Source of the DNA: Desulfoscipio gibsoniae DSM 7213
GTDB lineage: Bacteria > Bacillota > Desulfotomaculia > Desulfotomaculales > Desulfallaceae
NCBI RefSeq assembly: GCF_000233715.2
Contig: NC_021184.1
Coordinates: forward strand, 4,398,001-4,462,000
Reading direction: 5' to 3'
DNA: 64,000 nucleotides
Shown: positions 26,724 through 37,887 of the stretch, piece by piece
Position numbering within the stretch: the first letter of the stretch is position 1
Layout of the letters: the number at the start of each line of letters is the position of its first letter
Notes under the pieces: generated by a model
Database searches by the model: none
Told to the model about the DNA's origin: nothing
What the model saw: the letters and a program-made list of their open reading frames with translations, nothing else
Program-made: the position numbers and the translations under genes

Positions 26724-27581
26724 TTAGAAATCTTTCCCACCGCCGTACTCTTTAAAACCCTCCCCAAGCACCTCCCGAACGTCGGCTACTATGATAAATG
26801 CCCGGGGGTCGACTTCGTAAACCATTTCCTTGAGCCGGGTGACCTCGGAGCGGTTGACCACGGTTAATATCACCTCCCGGTCGCTGCCGGTATACAGTCC
26901 CCGCCCATTAAGAGCGGTGGCACCCCGTCCCAGGTCCGTCAATACCCTATCAGCGATAATACTGGTATGGTCGGAAATTATAAAAAACGCCTTGGCATAG
27001 CTGATACCCTCCTGGACCATATCTATCACACGGGTAAAGACGAATATAGAAATCAAAGCATAAAAAGCCAGCTCCCAGGAATGGAAAACCAAACCCGCCG
27101 CCACCACAACGATGCCGTCCACCAAAAACAGCAATTGGCCAATATTTATACCCGTATAGGTACGCAGGATAGCCGCAGCCAGATCGGTTCCCCCGGTGGT
27201 GCCTCGAAAACGAAAAACGAGACCCAATCCCAGCCCCACCATCACGCCCCCGAACAAGCTGGCCAAAAGAGGATCCCTGGTGGGTACGGGCACGTACAAA
27301 CTGAACAGGTCCACAAGTACCGCAAGGCTTACCGAACCATATAATGACCGGAGCCCGAAACCCAGACCCAGCCTGTATATTCCCAGGATATACAGCGGCA
27401 CATCCAGCGCCAGCATGGTAATGCCCACCGGAGTACCGATGATATAGTGCAATATGGTGGCAATACCACTGGTTCCGCCGGCGGCAATCTTGTTGGGCAC
27501 CAGAAACAGATCCAGTCCCAGGGCGGTAATCGCCACCCCCACTGTTACCCAAAAAAACTTGGTAAATATCTTCCAGGACAC
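26724..27581 (-). CDS. YitT-family membrane protein (DUF161/DUF2179)
   Basis: 285 residues: five to six transmembrane helices in 1-200 (YitT_membrane), then a cytoplasmic DUF2179 domain (ALNGRGLYTGSDREVILTVV, EVDPRAFIIVADVREVLG). Physiological role unknown in the family. GTG start after GGGGAGA. In related genomes a YitT gene often sits near ftsEX/prfB, as here. Confidence 0.9.
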   Translation of the reverse strand: MSWKIFTKFFWVTVGVAITALGLDLFLVPNKIAAGGTSGIATILHYIIGTPVGITMLALDVPLYILGIYRLGLGFGLRSLYGSVSLAVLVDLFSLYVPVPTRDPLLASLFGGVMVGLGLGLVFRFRGTTGGTDLAAAILRTYTGINIGQLLFLVDGIVVVAAGLVFHSWELAFYALISIFVFTRVIDMVQEGISYAKAFFIISDHTSIIADRVLTDLGRGATALNGRGLYTGSDREVILTVVNRSEVTRLKEMVYEVDPRAFIIVADVREVLGEGFKEYGGGKDF

Positions 27582-27687
27582 TAAAATCTCCCCGCAGTTG
27601 GCTACAATATATCCTTAGCTTTTCCCCGCTCTTTTATCATATTCCGTCCGGCCCGGTTATGCTTCAAACCTGCCTTAATATCTCTCA

Positions 27688-27699
27688 AATTGTACAATT
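27688..27699. promoter_or_regulatory. Palindrome upstream of rubrerythrin
   Basis: AATTGTACAATT, a perfect 12-base palindrome about 150 bases before the rubrerythrin start; possible operator. A second stem (GGAGC GCTAT / ATAGC GCTCC) lies in the leader at 27786-27812. Confidence 0.3.
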
Positions 27700-27845
27700 G
27701 GTATATATGGCCTGACATGCCGTAACATAACAGTCCATAATATTCTTGTTTATTTTAAGAAAACCCTTTTTTACTGTCGAAAAAAGGAGCGCTATTTGCA
27801 TAGCAAGGCTCCCCGGGGCTAAAAATAACTTTGAGGTGATGGAGA

Positions 27846-28361
27846 ATGATGAAACCAATGCGCTGTCAAATATGCGGGGAAGTTTACCTGGGGGATACAG
27901 TTCCCGACCGGTGCCCTTTCTGCGGGGCCGCCGGCAGGCAAATGGTGCACGCAGCAGAATGGATCGATTATGGCAAGCTAAATCTGGACCAAAACGATAT
28001 GGAAAAATGCCGAACCGCCCTGGGGTTTGAAATAAGCAACTGGACATTTTACAAGTGCTGTGCAGATAAGTCGGAAAACATATTCAACCAGGCTATATTT
28101 AAGCGCCTGGCCAAGCAAGAAATGGAGCACGCCGAAGTGCTGGCCCGCATGATGGGTGAGGAAATGCCCGGGTTCACCCAGGAAAGCTGCCCGGACAATG
28201 ACAAGGAAAAATTTGAAGAAGCCCACCTGCGGGAACACCGGGCCATTAAATACTACCTGCAATCCGCTGCCCAGGGCCAAGACTCACGGGTACGGGAAAT
28301 ATTCCGTGCCCTTGCCGAAATCGAAACGGAGCACCTCCAAATATCGAACGTATACAAGTAA
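27846..28361 (+). CDS. Rubrerythrin, reverse domain order
   Basis: Peroxide-scavenging non-heme iron protein of strict anaerobes. Unlike classical rubrerythrin, the rubredoxin-like FeCys4 module comes first (CQIC at 8-11 and CPFC at about 24-27) and the ferritin-like di-iron four-helix domain follows, with ligands in EMEHAEV and EIETEHLQI plus Glu in FEEAHLREH. It has 171 residues. ATG at 27846, 6 bases after GAGGTGA. Plus-strand gene between YitT and prfB. Confidence 0.92.
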   Translation: MMKPMRCQICGEVYLGDTVPDRCPFCGAAGRQMVHAAEWIDYGKLNLDQNDMEKCRTALGFEISNWTFYKCCADKSENIFNQAIFKRLAKQEMEHAEVLARMMGEEMPGFTQESCPDNDKEKFEEAHLREHRAIKYYLQSAAQGQDSRVREIFRALAEIETEHLQISNVYK

Positions 28362-28380
28362 AGCACCCCTACCTTTTACC

Positions 28381-28489
28381 GGTGCCGGTTGTTAAAAGAT
28401 TGTCCGCCGGTGCCGGGTGTTGAAAGTTGAAAGTTGTATCCAGCCACATAATAATAATTCCCGGTGCTGAAACAGCAGCACCGGGAATT
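28381..28489. repeat. Two family-B half sites and a hairpin after rubrerythrin
   Basis: GGTGCCGGTTGTTAAAAG at 28381 and GGTGCCGGGTGTTGAAAG at 28409 follow the stop in sense orientation. A perfect 14-bp hairpin, AATTCCCGGTGCTG with its complement at 28456-28489, may terminate the transcript, although no T tract follows. Confidence 0.65.
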
Positions 28490-28580
28490 ACTAGCATTGC
28501 AATGACCTGCTCCACTTGCTTGAATATGTTAATTATGCTTTACCGTGCATAAATATTCTTATCGAATAATAGTAACGGAA

Positions 28581-28635
28581 AATAAAAATAAAACCCGCCT
28601 TTACCAGGGCTTACGCCCGGTAACTTGCGGGTTTT
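28581..28635 (-). terminator. Terminator of prfB
   Basis: AAAACCCGC/GCGGGTTTT with an inner TACC/GGTA and GGGC/GCCC stem; the minus strand continues ATTTTTATT. Confidence 0.75.
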
Positions 28636-28659
28636 AAGTTCTGTCAACAGCAGCTGCAT

Positions 28660-29764
28660 TTACCCGCTGCGGGCTTGCTCCCGCAGGTAGGCAGTAATAA
28701 AATCGTCAATTTCACCATCCATCACGGCATCGACATTACCCATCTCCACCCCTGTGCGGTGGTCCTTAACCAGCGAGTAGGGATGGAAAACATAAGAGCG
28801 TATCTGGCTGCCCCAGGCGATTTCCTTATTCTCACCACGCATTTGAGCCAGCTCGGCATCCTTCTTTTGCATCTCCAAATCAAATAACTTGGCCTTAAGC
28901 AGTTTCATGGCGGTGTTGCGATTGGACAGCTGAGAGCGCTCATTCTGGCACTGTACCACTATACCGGTGGGCAAGTGGGTGATGCGCACCGCCGAATCTG
29001 TCTTGTTTACATGCTGCCCGCCGGCCCCCCCGGAGCGATAGGTATCAATTTTGAGGTCCTCGGGGTCAATTTGCACATCAATATCGTCCTGCACCTCGGG
29101 GAGTACATCCACCGAGGCAAAAGAGGTGTGCCGCCGCCCCGCAGCGTCGAAAGGAGAAATGCGCACCAGCCGGTGCACCCCTTTCTCGGACCTCAGGTAA
29201 CCAAAGGCGTTATGGCCCGCCACTGAAAAAGTAACGCTTTTTACACCCGCCTCGTCACCGGGCAGCATATCCATAATATTAACTCTAAAACCGCGGTTTT
29301 CCGCCCAGCGGGTAAACATGCGCAGCAGCATGGCCACCCAATCCTGGGCCTCAGTGCCCCCGGCACCGGCGTGCATAGCTACGATAGCATTGCCGGCATC
29401 GTACGGCCCGCTGAGCATTACCTGCATCTCCAGGCCGGCCACCCGCCGGTTTAACTGGGCCAAAGCCGCCTCGGCTTCATCCGCCAAACTATCGTCATTC
29501 TCCTCTTCTCCCAGGTCAATAAGCACTTCCAGGTCTTCCATAGCTCCGTAAAGCTCGCTAAAGGCGGTAATTCGTTCCTTCAAATTAGTGACGGTCTGCG
29601 TCACTTCTTGAGCCCGGGACTGTTCTTCCCAAAACCCTTCCAAGGTCATTTCCTTTTCCAGCTCGGCTATTTTTTGTTCCTTACCGGCTATGTCAAAGAG
29701 AAACCCTCAAATCATCAATGCGTTTCTTCAGGGGCTCCAGTTCTCTGCGCAGTTCACTGAACAA
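28660..29764 (-). CDS. prfB: Peptide chain release factor 2 with programmed +1 frameshift
   Basis: RF2 terminates translation at UGA and UAA. The gene starts at a TTG (29764) five bases after GGAGGAG and reads MFSELRRELEPLKKRIDDL. It then meets an in-frame TGA at 29693-29695 in the context AGGGTTTCTCTTTGAC, with a Shine-Dalgarno-like GAGGG just upstream. A +1 shift at CTT leads into the long frame (DIAGKEQKIAELEKE) that carries the release-factor core: RISPF with the RF2-type SPF tripeptide, and GGAGGQHVNKTDS with catalytic GGQ. This is the classical autoregulatory site: low RF2 favours frameshifting. The 329-residue frame beginning at 29649 is only part of the protein. Confidence 0.95.
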
Positions 29765-29790
29765 ATGCTACTCCTCCTTTATTACAAACA

Positions 29791-29995
29791 ACCTTCAACC
29801 TTTCAACAAACTTTCAAGCTTTCAAGCTTCAACATCCAACTTGAACTTTAATTTAACCTTTCAACCTTTAGCATTTCAACCTTTAGCATTTCAACTTTAA
29901 ACTTAAACCCCTTCAACCTTCAACTTTAAACACCCGACACCATTAGTTTCATAATCTTTAACTTTCAACCTTTCAACCTTTCAACACCCGGCACC
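29791..29995. repeat. Family-B microsatellite-like array between prfB and secA
   Basis: About 200 bases built from CTTTCAAC/CTTTAGCATTTCAAC-type units on the plus strand, ending in a full CTTTCAACACCCGGCACC site five bases from the secA stop. No coding function visible. Confidence 0.75.
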
Positions 29996-29999
29996 GGTG

Positions 30000-32627
<2,628 letters not shown>

Positions 32628-32655
32628 GGTTATCACCTTTCTAAAATAAAAGCAA

Positions 32656-32672
32656 GGGAACCCTACGGTTCC
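32656..32672 (-). terminator. Hairpin between hpf and secA
   Basis: GGGAACC-CTAC-GGTTCCC, followed on the minus strand by TTGCTTTTATTTT, 30 bases before secA. It could terminate hpf or attenuate secA. Two GCCGGAGACT-like units at 32753 and 32820 lie between it and hpf. Confidence 0.45.
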
Positions 32673-32865
32673 CGTGAATATGCGCTATATCATTACTATT
32701 TTAGCAAATTGGACTTAACCCTGCAACAAGGGAAGTTTCAAACTACAAAAAAGCCGGAGACTAACCAATGGTTTCCAAAAACAACCCCGCCTTCGATCCC
32801 CTCCTGCACAAACTCAGGTCGGAGACTTCCCGGCGGGGAGTTAAATATCAAATTATAGCAAAACT

Positions 32866-33393
32866 TTAAAACTCGGGTTCAATTAGCCCGTACTTACCGT
32901 CTTTACGCTTGTACACCACGTTAACCTGCTCGGTTTCGGCATTGGAGAAAACGAAGAAACTGTGACCCAGCAGGTTCATCTGCATTACCGCTTCATCTAC
33001 AGGCATAGGCTTGATAGCAAAACGCTTGGTTTTGACCACCTGCATTCCATCATCGTCGTCTTGAAAACGGGGCTGCTCGGCATAAGCCTTTTGTTCACTG
33101 GCCACCCGGCGGCGATTCAGTTTGCCCTTGTATTTCTCAATTTGCTTTTCCAGCTTATCCACAATCAAGTCAATGGAAGAGTACATGTCACCGGTAGCTT
33201 CCTCGCCACGCAGTATCATACCGTTAAACGGCACTGTAACCTCAACCTTGTGCGCATCGCCTTCCACCACTAAAATTACCGTGGCCTCTTTGGCTCCGTC
33301 CAGAAACTTATCCAGTTTACCCACCCGTTTTTCGACATAATCCTTCAAGGCATCTGTTACATCAACATTTCTACCCCTTACCAATACTTTCAT
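32866..33393 (-). CDS. hpf: Long ribosome hibernation promoting factor
   Basis: Dimerises 70S ribosomes into inactive 100S particles under starvation. The 175 residues have an N-terminal HPF/RaiA domain (MKVLVRGRNVDVTDALKDYV) and the C-terminal dimerisation domain of the long form (KRFAIKPMPVDEAVMQMNLL, NVVYKRKDGKYGLIEP). ATG at 33393 with AAAGGAG 7 bases upstream. Preceded by a sigma-H-like promoter, fitting the sigma-H control of B. subtilis hpf (yvyD). Confidence 0.96.
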   Translation of the reverse strand: MKVLVRGRNVDVTDALKDYVEKRVGKLDKFLDGAKEATVILVVEGDAHKVEVTVPFNGMILRGEEATGDMYSSIDLIVDKLEKQIEKYKGKLNRRRVASEQKAYAEQPRFQDDDDGMQVVKTKRFAIKPMPVDEAVMQMNLLGHSFFVFSNAETEQVNVVYKRKDGKYGLIEPEF

Positions 33394-33429
33394 AACTCCC
33401 AACTCCTTTCGAGCGAGTAGTAGTTACTA

Positions 33430-33458
33430 TTATTCCCGAAAATTGTGATAAATCCTGC
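33430..33458 (-). promoter_or_regulatory. Sigma-H-like promoter of hpf
   Basis: GCAGGATTT, 11-base spacer, CGGGAATAA on the minus strand; compare the sigma-H consensus RnAGGAwWW - 11/12 - RnnGAATww. The predicted transcript starts about 30 bases before the hpf ATG. Confidence 0.7.
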
Positions 33459-33569
33459 CAAAGAAATAATAAAATAAGCAAAATTGTCTTTGATTGGCCT
33501 GCAATTAAAAGCTGATTAAATGACATCTGCATGCCCGCCAAAGCAACCGGTGACCAAAGTACACCTTCC

Positions 33570-33602
33570 AAAAAACAGAAAAGCCCCGGCCATAGCCGGG
33601 GC
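33570..33602 (-). terminator. Terminator of the cold-shock gene
   Basis: GCCCCGGC-CATA-GCCGGGGC, followed on the minus strand by TTTTCTGTTTTTT. Confidence 0.9.
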
Positions 33603-33610
33603 CTTGTGTA

Positions 33611-33808
33611 TTATAATTTAACTACATTGGCAGCTTGCGGACCACGGGCGCCCTCAACTATATCGAATTCCACTTCCTGGCCTTCCAGCAGGGTTTTAAA
33701 ACCATCCTCTTGAATGGCAGAGAAGTGTACGAAAACGTCGCCTCCGTCTTCCCTTTCAATAAAGCCGTAACCCTTGTCCTTGTTAAACCACTTGACCTTA
33801 CCTAACAC
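33611..33808 (-). CDS. Cold-shock protein (CspA family)
   Basis: A 65-residue OB-fold nucleic-acid chaperone. RNP1 is KGYGFIER and RNP2 is DVFVHFSAI; the start [13 protein letters not shown] is canonical. GTG at 33808 with AGGAGG 9 bases upstream; the longer frame from 33844 is untranslated leader. Confidence 0.95.
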   Translation of the reverse strand: MLGKVKWFNKDKGYGFIEREDGGDVFVHFSAIQEDGFKTLLEGQEVEFDIVEGARGPQAANVVKL

Positions 33809-33861
33809 TAAAACATTCCTCCTAAAAAATAATCCCGTGGTCATTTAACTCACGTGGAGTT

Positions 33862-33890
33862 ATCGTATCATATCACCCCATACCTGTCAA
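33862..33890 (-). promoter_or_regulatory. Sigma-A promoter of the cold-shock gene
   Basis: TTGACA (33885-33890), 17-base spacer, TACGAT (33862-33867). Confidence 0.7.
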
Positions 33891-34236
33891 GACTTGCCAC
33901 GCGGTGCCTCAGGGCCGGCGTCCCATTCCTGATTTTGATGCCCGCTGATAAGAAACGATTAAGTTAATTAAGTAATTTTAACCCCAAACAAAATTTCCGT
34001 TGAATGAGTTATCTATAGCTGTGGTCTAGTTTAAACTTCGAGACAAATGCAGTCTCCCTTCCACTGTCCCCTTATGTCGAATTGTTACTTTGTTGAAACC
34101 TGCTTTTATCCCCAAACCTGTGGATAATGTGCATAAGTCTGTTAATAACCTGTGTTGCAAGGGCTAGAAGCTGTGGGTAGATTAAAATAAAAGCGGATGC
34201 ATGTCGTAATTGCTTATAACAAGGTATGTTATTATG
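33891..34236. other. Non-coding gap between cold-shock gene and comFC
   Basis: The gap holds a single exact DnaA-box-like TGTGGATAA at 34119-34127 near AT-rich sequence. One box is not enough to call an origin. Nothing else was recognised. Confidence 0.4.
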
Positions 34237-35106
34237 TCACTTTTTTCCGCTTTGTCGCGTTCCAGCAAATGTTAATACCAGCACACTGCGAGCCCCAGCC
34301 TGTCGCAATAAGTGGGATATTATGGAAACAGTGCTGCCTGTGGTGAAAACATCATCAATAATGGTTAATATTTTACCTTTTACGGGTTCGGGCTTAGCAA
34401 CCACAAAGGCTTGCTGCAGGTTTTTTCGCCTTTGCGATGCCGATAGGGAAGTTTGGGAAGGTGTCTCCCTTATTTTGACCAGCACCCGCTCCAGCACGGG
34501 CACCTGCAGTAATTCCCCCAAAGCACGGGCCAGCAGCACCGACTGGTTATAGCCCCGCTCGCGCTCCCGCCCCGGGTGCATTGGTACAGGCACCAAAGCA
34601 TCTGTCCGGGCAAAAGCCCCTTCCCGCAGAGACGCATTAGCCATCAATTCTCCCAACGGCACGGCCAGTGACTTCATACCCCGGTATTTAAGCCGCTGCA
34701 CCGCTTCCCGCACCGGCCCTTCATAAGGCGCCACAGCACGGGCCAGATCAAAGGGGCGGTTTTCGGCCCGGCAAGCCGGGCACATTAACCAGGAGCTTTG
34801 CGATAAAGACGCGCCCAACCGGTTCACGGAACCACAGCTAATTAATTTATCCTCGTATCCCGGCGGTTGTTCCCGGAGCAGCGCTGAATCACCGGGTGTG
34901 GGATAGACTAACCCATCCAGATGATATCCCCTCACCCCCAAAAAGCCCCCGCAAAGGCAGCAAACCTGTTCTCCGGCATAGCCATCCAACAGTTGCCTGC
35001 AGTCCAGACACAGCGAATTGTCCGGGCTTTGAGCACCGCACAAAGGACACTGCAAACGCGGCGGATAAATCAACTCTATAACAGCTCGCAGCAAATCCCT
35101 CCACAC
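34237..35106 (-). CDS. comFC: ComF-family phosphoribosyltransferase-like protein
   Basis: 289 residues with N-terminal zinc-finger cysteines (CPLCGAQS, CLDCRQLL, CCLCGG, and CPAC near 115) and a C-terminal PRTase fold with the PRPP-binding motif ILTIIDDVFTTGSTVS. ComFC homologues assist DNA uptake during natural transformation. The start is uncertain: GTG at 35106 is the first in frame after a stop and has only a weak ribosome site. A family-A repeat ends 17 bases upstream and may have disturbed the 5' region. ComFA is not adjacent. Confidence 0.88.
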   Translation of the reverse strand: MWRDLLRAVIELIYPPRLQCPLCGAQSPDNSLCLDCRQLLDGYAGEQVCCLCGGFLGVRGYHLDGLVYPTPGDSALLREQPPGYEDKLISCGSVNRLGASLSQSSWLMCPACRAENRPFDLARAVAPYEGPVREAVQRLKYRGMKSLAVPLGELMANASLREGAFARTDALVPVPMHPGRERERGYNQSVLLARALGELLQVPVLERVLVKIRETPSQTSLSASQRRKNLQQAFVVAKPEPVKGKILTIIDDVFTTGSTVSIISHLLRQAGARSVLVLTFAGTRQSGKK

Positions 35107-35123
35107 CCAGCATCACCATCCAT

Positions 35124-35154
35124 GGGGTCAGGCTTAAACTTTCTTAAACTAACT
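35124..35154 (+). repeat. Family-A repeat upstream of comFC
   Basis: A consensus 31-bp copy in the opposite orientation to most other copies. No gene ends here. Confidence 0.85.
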
Positions 35155-35273
35155 GTATTATCCGAATAACCAAATGCAAAACATCATGGTACCATCCGCC
35201 TGAGAGGTTAACAGTATCCAACCAATCTTCAGCGTACCCCTTTCAGCCGGCCAAGTTTGCTTATCGGTGGCAA

Positions 35274-36929
35274 TTATACGCCCGGTCCCTCACTCTCCAG
35301 CCCCTTTATGGCAGTCTTAAGGAGAGCATCCAGGTCGGATGCACCATCCGGAAAAGTGGCTATACCTGTATTAATACTAATCAGGATGCTTTGGTCATAA
35401 GCCTCGAAAAGGCTCTCACGCACGATCCTCCGCAGTCTGTCCGCCACATGCTTGGCCTCGGCGGGTCCTGTTTGAGGCAGCAGTATTGCAAATTCGTCCC
35501 CCCCGTAGCGGGCTACCAGGTCGCAGTCGCGCACCTGCTCCCTGATCAACCCGGCCACCCCGATCAGCACCGTATCCCCCGCCAGGTGGCCATACCGGTT
35601 GTTTACCTGTTTAAAATTATTAATATCCAACATCACCAATGATATCTGCTCATCCGAACGCTGGGCCCACTCCAGCTCGCCCATGGCGCGGTGATAAAAA
35701 TAACGGTAATTATACAGCCCGGTTAGTTTATCGGTAATAGCCGCCTGGTCCAATTGGCGAGCCAGCTGTACATTGGCAATGGCTACAGCAGCTTGCCCGC
35801 CGATAATGGTCAGCACTTGCACATGTTTTTCCTCGAAAAAACCGGCACGCTTGTCCCCCAGTACCAGCAAACCCAACACCTCGGTCTCCGCCATTAAAGG
35901 CACCACCACCAGAGAGCGATGCAGCTGGGTCAATCCCGTATCATCTTCCGCAGTACGCTCATCTTCTCTGGTATCATCCACCAGATGGGACTCCCCGCTT
36001 TCGGCCACCCGGCCCAGGAACCCCTCACCCCGCTGTACCACAGAGCTCCGGAGCAGGTCGGCTTGAGCCCCCGAGACCGCTTCCACCAGATAACACTGTT
36101 TTTCCTCCGACCAAAGGTAAATAACACCGTTGTGAAAGCTGATCACCCGCCTGGTCTCACGCAGCAGTAAATCTAATATTTCCTTTAAGTTCAAACTCCC
36201 CCCCAGCCGCCGGGCCACTTCGTACAGCACCCGTAATTCCCGGTTGGCCAGCACCAGGTGCACATAAAATTTCAGCACAAACTGCACCGCCAGCATGGGT
36301 ATGAATAACAGCAATGTACCGTATATACCAATGTGGTTATATAACAATGCCATTAAAAAGCCCACAGGCACCGCTATAAGATAGGTAATGCCGTCCCAGC
36401 GCAGAGCGTCGGGCCACTGCAGCAAAGGATAACCGTCACGCACCGGCAAAGTATAAATATATACAAATAACTGGTTGAGCAAATAATACGCTACTATGAA
36501 CAACACCAGGGGCCAACCGTTGTCCCAATGCAATCCCCGTTCAGATGCACCGCCCGCCAGCACATATATAAAATTAGCCCCCAGCACTACAGGTACATAC
36601 TGGGCGGCGTTAAACAGCGTGGTGCGCAGTGGATTGCCGCGGTTGGCCACGCCCTGCCCCAGGACCGTGGCCAGGGCGTTTACCCAGGCTGCGGGCACAG
36701 GCCCGTAAATCAGGTAGGTGGATAGTATAACGGCAAACCCTCCGGTCAGCTGCCCTTGAGGGAATACCACGGCCAGCCACTCGGCCAGCACTCCAAAGCT
36801 CACCATAATTAATAGTTCCCGTCCCAAATCCAGGTTCAGCAGAGGAAAAGTGTAATAAAGCAACCATACGCCCAGCCCGATAACCAGCCAGGTATATAAA
36901 ATAAAGGGTAACTTCCTGACTTTGCGCAA
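35274..36929 (-). CDS. Membrane diguanylate cyclase with GAF domain
   Basis: 551 residues: seven to eight transmembrane helices (residues 10-220), a GAF domain (about 235-385), then GGDEF (about 395-551). The active site ARYGGDEFAILL is intact, and an RxxD inhibitory site (RDCD) sits five residues before GGDEF, so it should make c-di-GMP with product feedback. No EAL domain. TTG start with a GGGTGA site. Preceded by a sigma-H-like promoter, suggesting expression at the transition to stationary phase. Confidence 0.92.
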   Translation of the reverse strand: MRKVRKLPFILYTWLVIGLGVWLLYYTFPLLNLDLGRELLIMVSFGVLAEWLAVVFPQGQLTGGFAVILSTYLIYGPVPAAWVNALATVLGQGVANRGNPLRTTLFNAAQYVPVVLGANFIYVLAGGASERGLHWDNGWPLVLFIVAYYLLNQLFVYIYTLPVRDGYPLLQWPDALRWDGITYLIAVPVGFLMALLYNHIGIYGTLLLFIPMLAVQFVLKFYVHLVLANRELRVLYEVARRLGGSLNLKEILDLLLRETRRVISFHNGVIYLWSEEKQCYLVEAVSGAQADLLRSSVVQRGEGFLGRVAESGESHLVDDTREDERTAEDDTGLTQLHRSLVVVPLMAETEVLGLLVLGDKRAGFFEEKHVQVLTIIGGQAAVAIANVQLARQLDQAAITDKLTGLYNYRYFYHRAMGELEWAQRSDEQISLVMLDINNFKQVNNRYGHLAGDTVLIGVAGLIREQVRDCDLVARYGGDEFAILLPQTGPAEAKHVADRLRRIVRESLFEAYDQSILISINTGIATFPDGASDLDALLKTAIKGLESEGPGV

Positions 36930-36984
36930 ACCCGTTTCACCCGCTTCTCATTTTACTCATCATGGTCCCGTCCATTGGTAAAAT

Positions 36985-37013
36985 AAATTCGACAAAAAAA
37001 AAGGTTTACCTCT
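36985..37013 (-). promoter_or_regulatory. Sigma-H-like promoter of the diguanylate cyclase
   Basis: AGAGGTAAA, 11-base spacer, GTCGAATTT on the minus strand. The -10 fully matches RnnGAATww and also contains a Spo0A-box-like TTTGTCGAA. Confidence 0.65.
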
Positions 37014-37051
37014 GGTTTACAGGCAAATAATCCCGAGGCAAACAAATTAAG

Positions 37052-37516
37052 TTATACTTCACCCCTGCATCCCGACTTCAGGCAAGTTAAATCAAATTTC
37101 ACCAAATCCTCATTGGATAGGCCGCGCAAATCAAGACGGTGCACGGGGCCATGTACAATGCCGGGTCCGGTTGTCCCAGCCAGGCAAGATTTATCCCCTA
37201 CAAGCCGGTGACACTCCATATTATAGCGCCGGGCCAAGCGCTCCAAAATTACCCCTGTCTCGTCGGCGGAGCCTCCATCCACCAGAGTCACCATCCCCGT
37301 GCGACACTGCAAGGCTGTCGCCAGCCGGTGCACGAAGCCCTCCAGGCCGTCGGCTTGATCCTGCACCAGCACCTCCAGCCGGTGCGGCACAGCTTCGCTA
37401 TTGTTGCCGAGTGCGACCGTGCCGGCTCCCCTGTATGAAAGCATCCGCCACACCCGGTACAGCATCACCAGCAGCCAGCTTATAAACATTGCAGCTGTCA
37501 CATATACAGCTATCAT
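37052..37516 (-). CDS. Small membrane-anchored protein with glycosyltransferase-2-like fragment
   Basis: 154 residues: one N-terminal transmembrane helix (AVYVTAAMFISWLLVMLYRV), then a short GT-A-like region with MVTLVDGGSADETGVILERL, resembling the nucleotide-sugar-binding start of family 2 glycosyltransferases. The rest of that fold, including the acceptor region, is missing, so it is either a truncated glycosyltransferase or a distinct small family conserved in this group. ATG at 37516 after a G-rich ribosome site. Confidence 0.65.
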   Translation of the reverse strand: MIAVYVTAAMFISWLLVMLYRVWRMLSYRGAGTVALGNNSEAVPHRLEVLVQDQADGLEGFVHRLATALQCRTGMVTLVDGGSADETGVILERLARRYNMECHRLVGDKSCLAGTTGPGIVHGPVHRLDLRGLSNEDLVKFDLTCLKSGCRGEV

Positions 37517-37762
37517 ACACCAGCCCCCCAGCAATCTCTTTATACCACCATATGCAAATTACTCATAAGTGGTTAATGCAGGTGGCTTTGACGCAGGATT
37601 AAAGCATTCATACAGCTGGTGGGGCAGGGGCATAACAATACTATGAGCGGTAACTAACAGGTTGTCTCCTTTAACAAATAGTTTTAATTATAATAAGAGA
37701 GCATCGCTCACTACTTTATAAATGAAAATAGTTTTTACGACCCTCCCTTATTATTTATTGTA

Positions 37763-37815
37763 CAAAAAAGGGGCTGTTACACTACGAACTATTTAGCTCG
37801 TCGTGCAACAGCCCC
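37763..37815 (-). terminator. Terminator of metK
   Basis: GGGGCTGTT/AACAGCCCC with an inner ACGA/TCGT stem; six T residues follow on the minus strand. The other sequence between 37517 and 37887 shows nothing recognisable. Confidence 0.85.
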
Positions 37816-37887
37816 AGCTGCTACAGACAAAGGCACTGACTAAACCGCCAGGCACACGGGCGCGAACGCCGTCCAATTTTCGAGCTG

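Noticed and set aside
29791-29995. CRISPR-like array of short repeats
   Set aside because: Units are 7-15 bases, contiguous and degenerate, without unique spacers of constant length, and no cas genes are present.
33371-33571. 66-codon minus-strand frame upstream of hpf
   Set aside because: Runs through the hpf start and a sigma-H-like promoter; no coding character.
34119-34127. Exact DnaA-box-like TGTGGATAA
   Set aside because: Single box with no cluster, no dnaA/dnaN nearby; not evidence of an origin.
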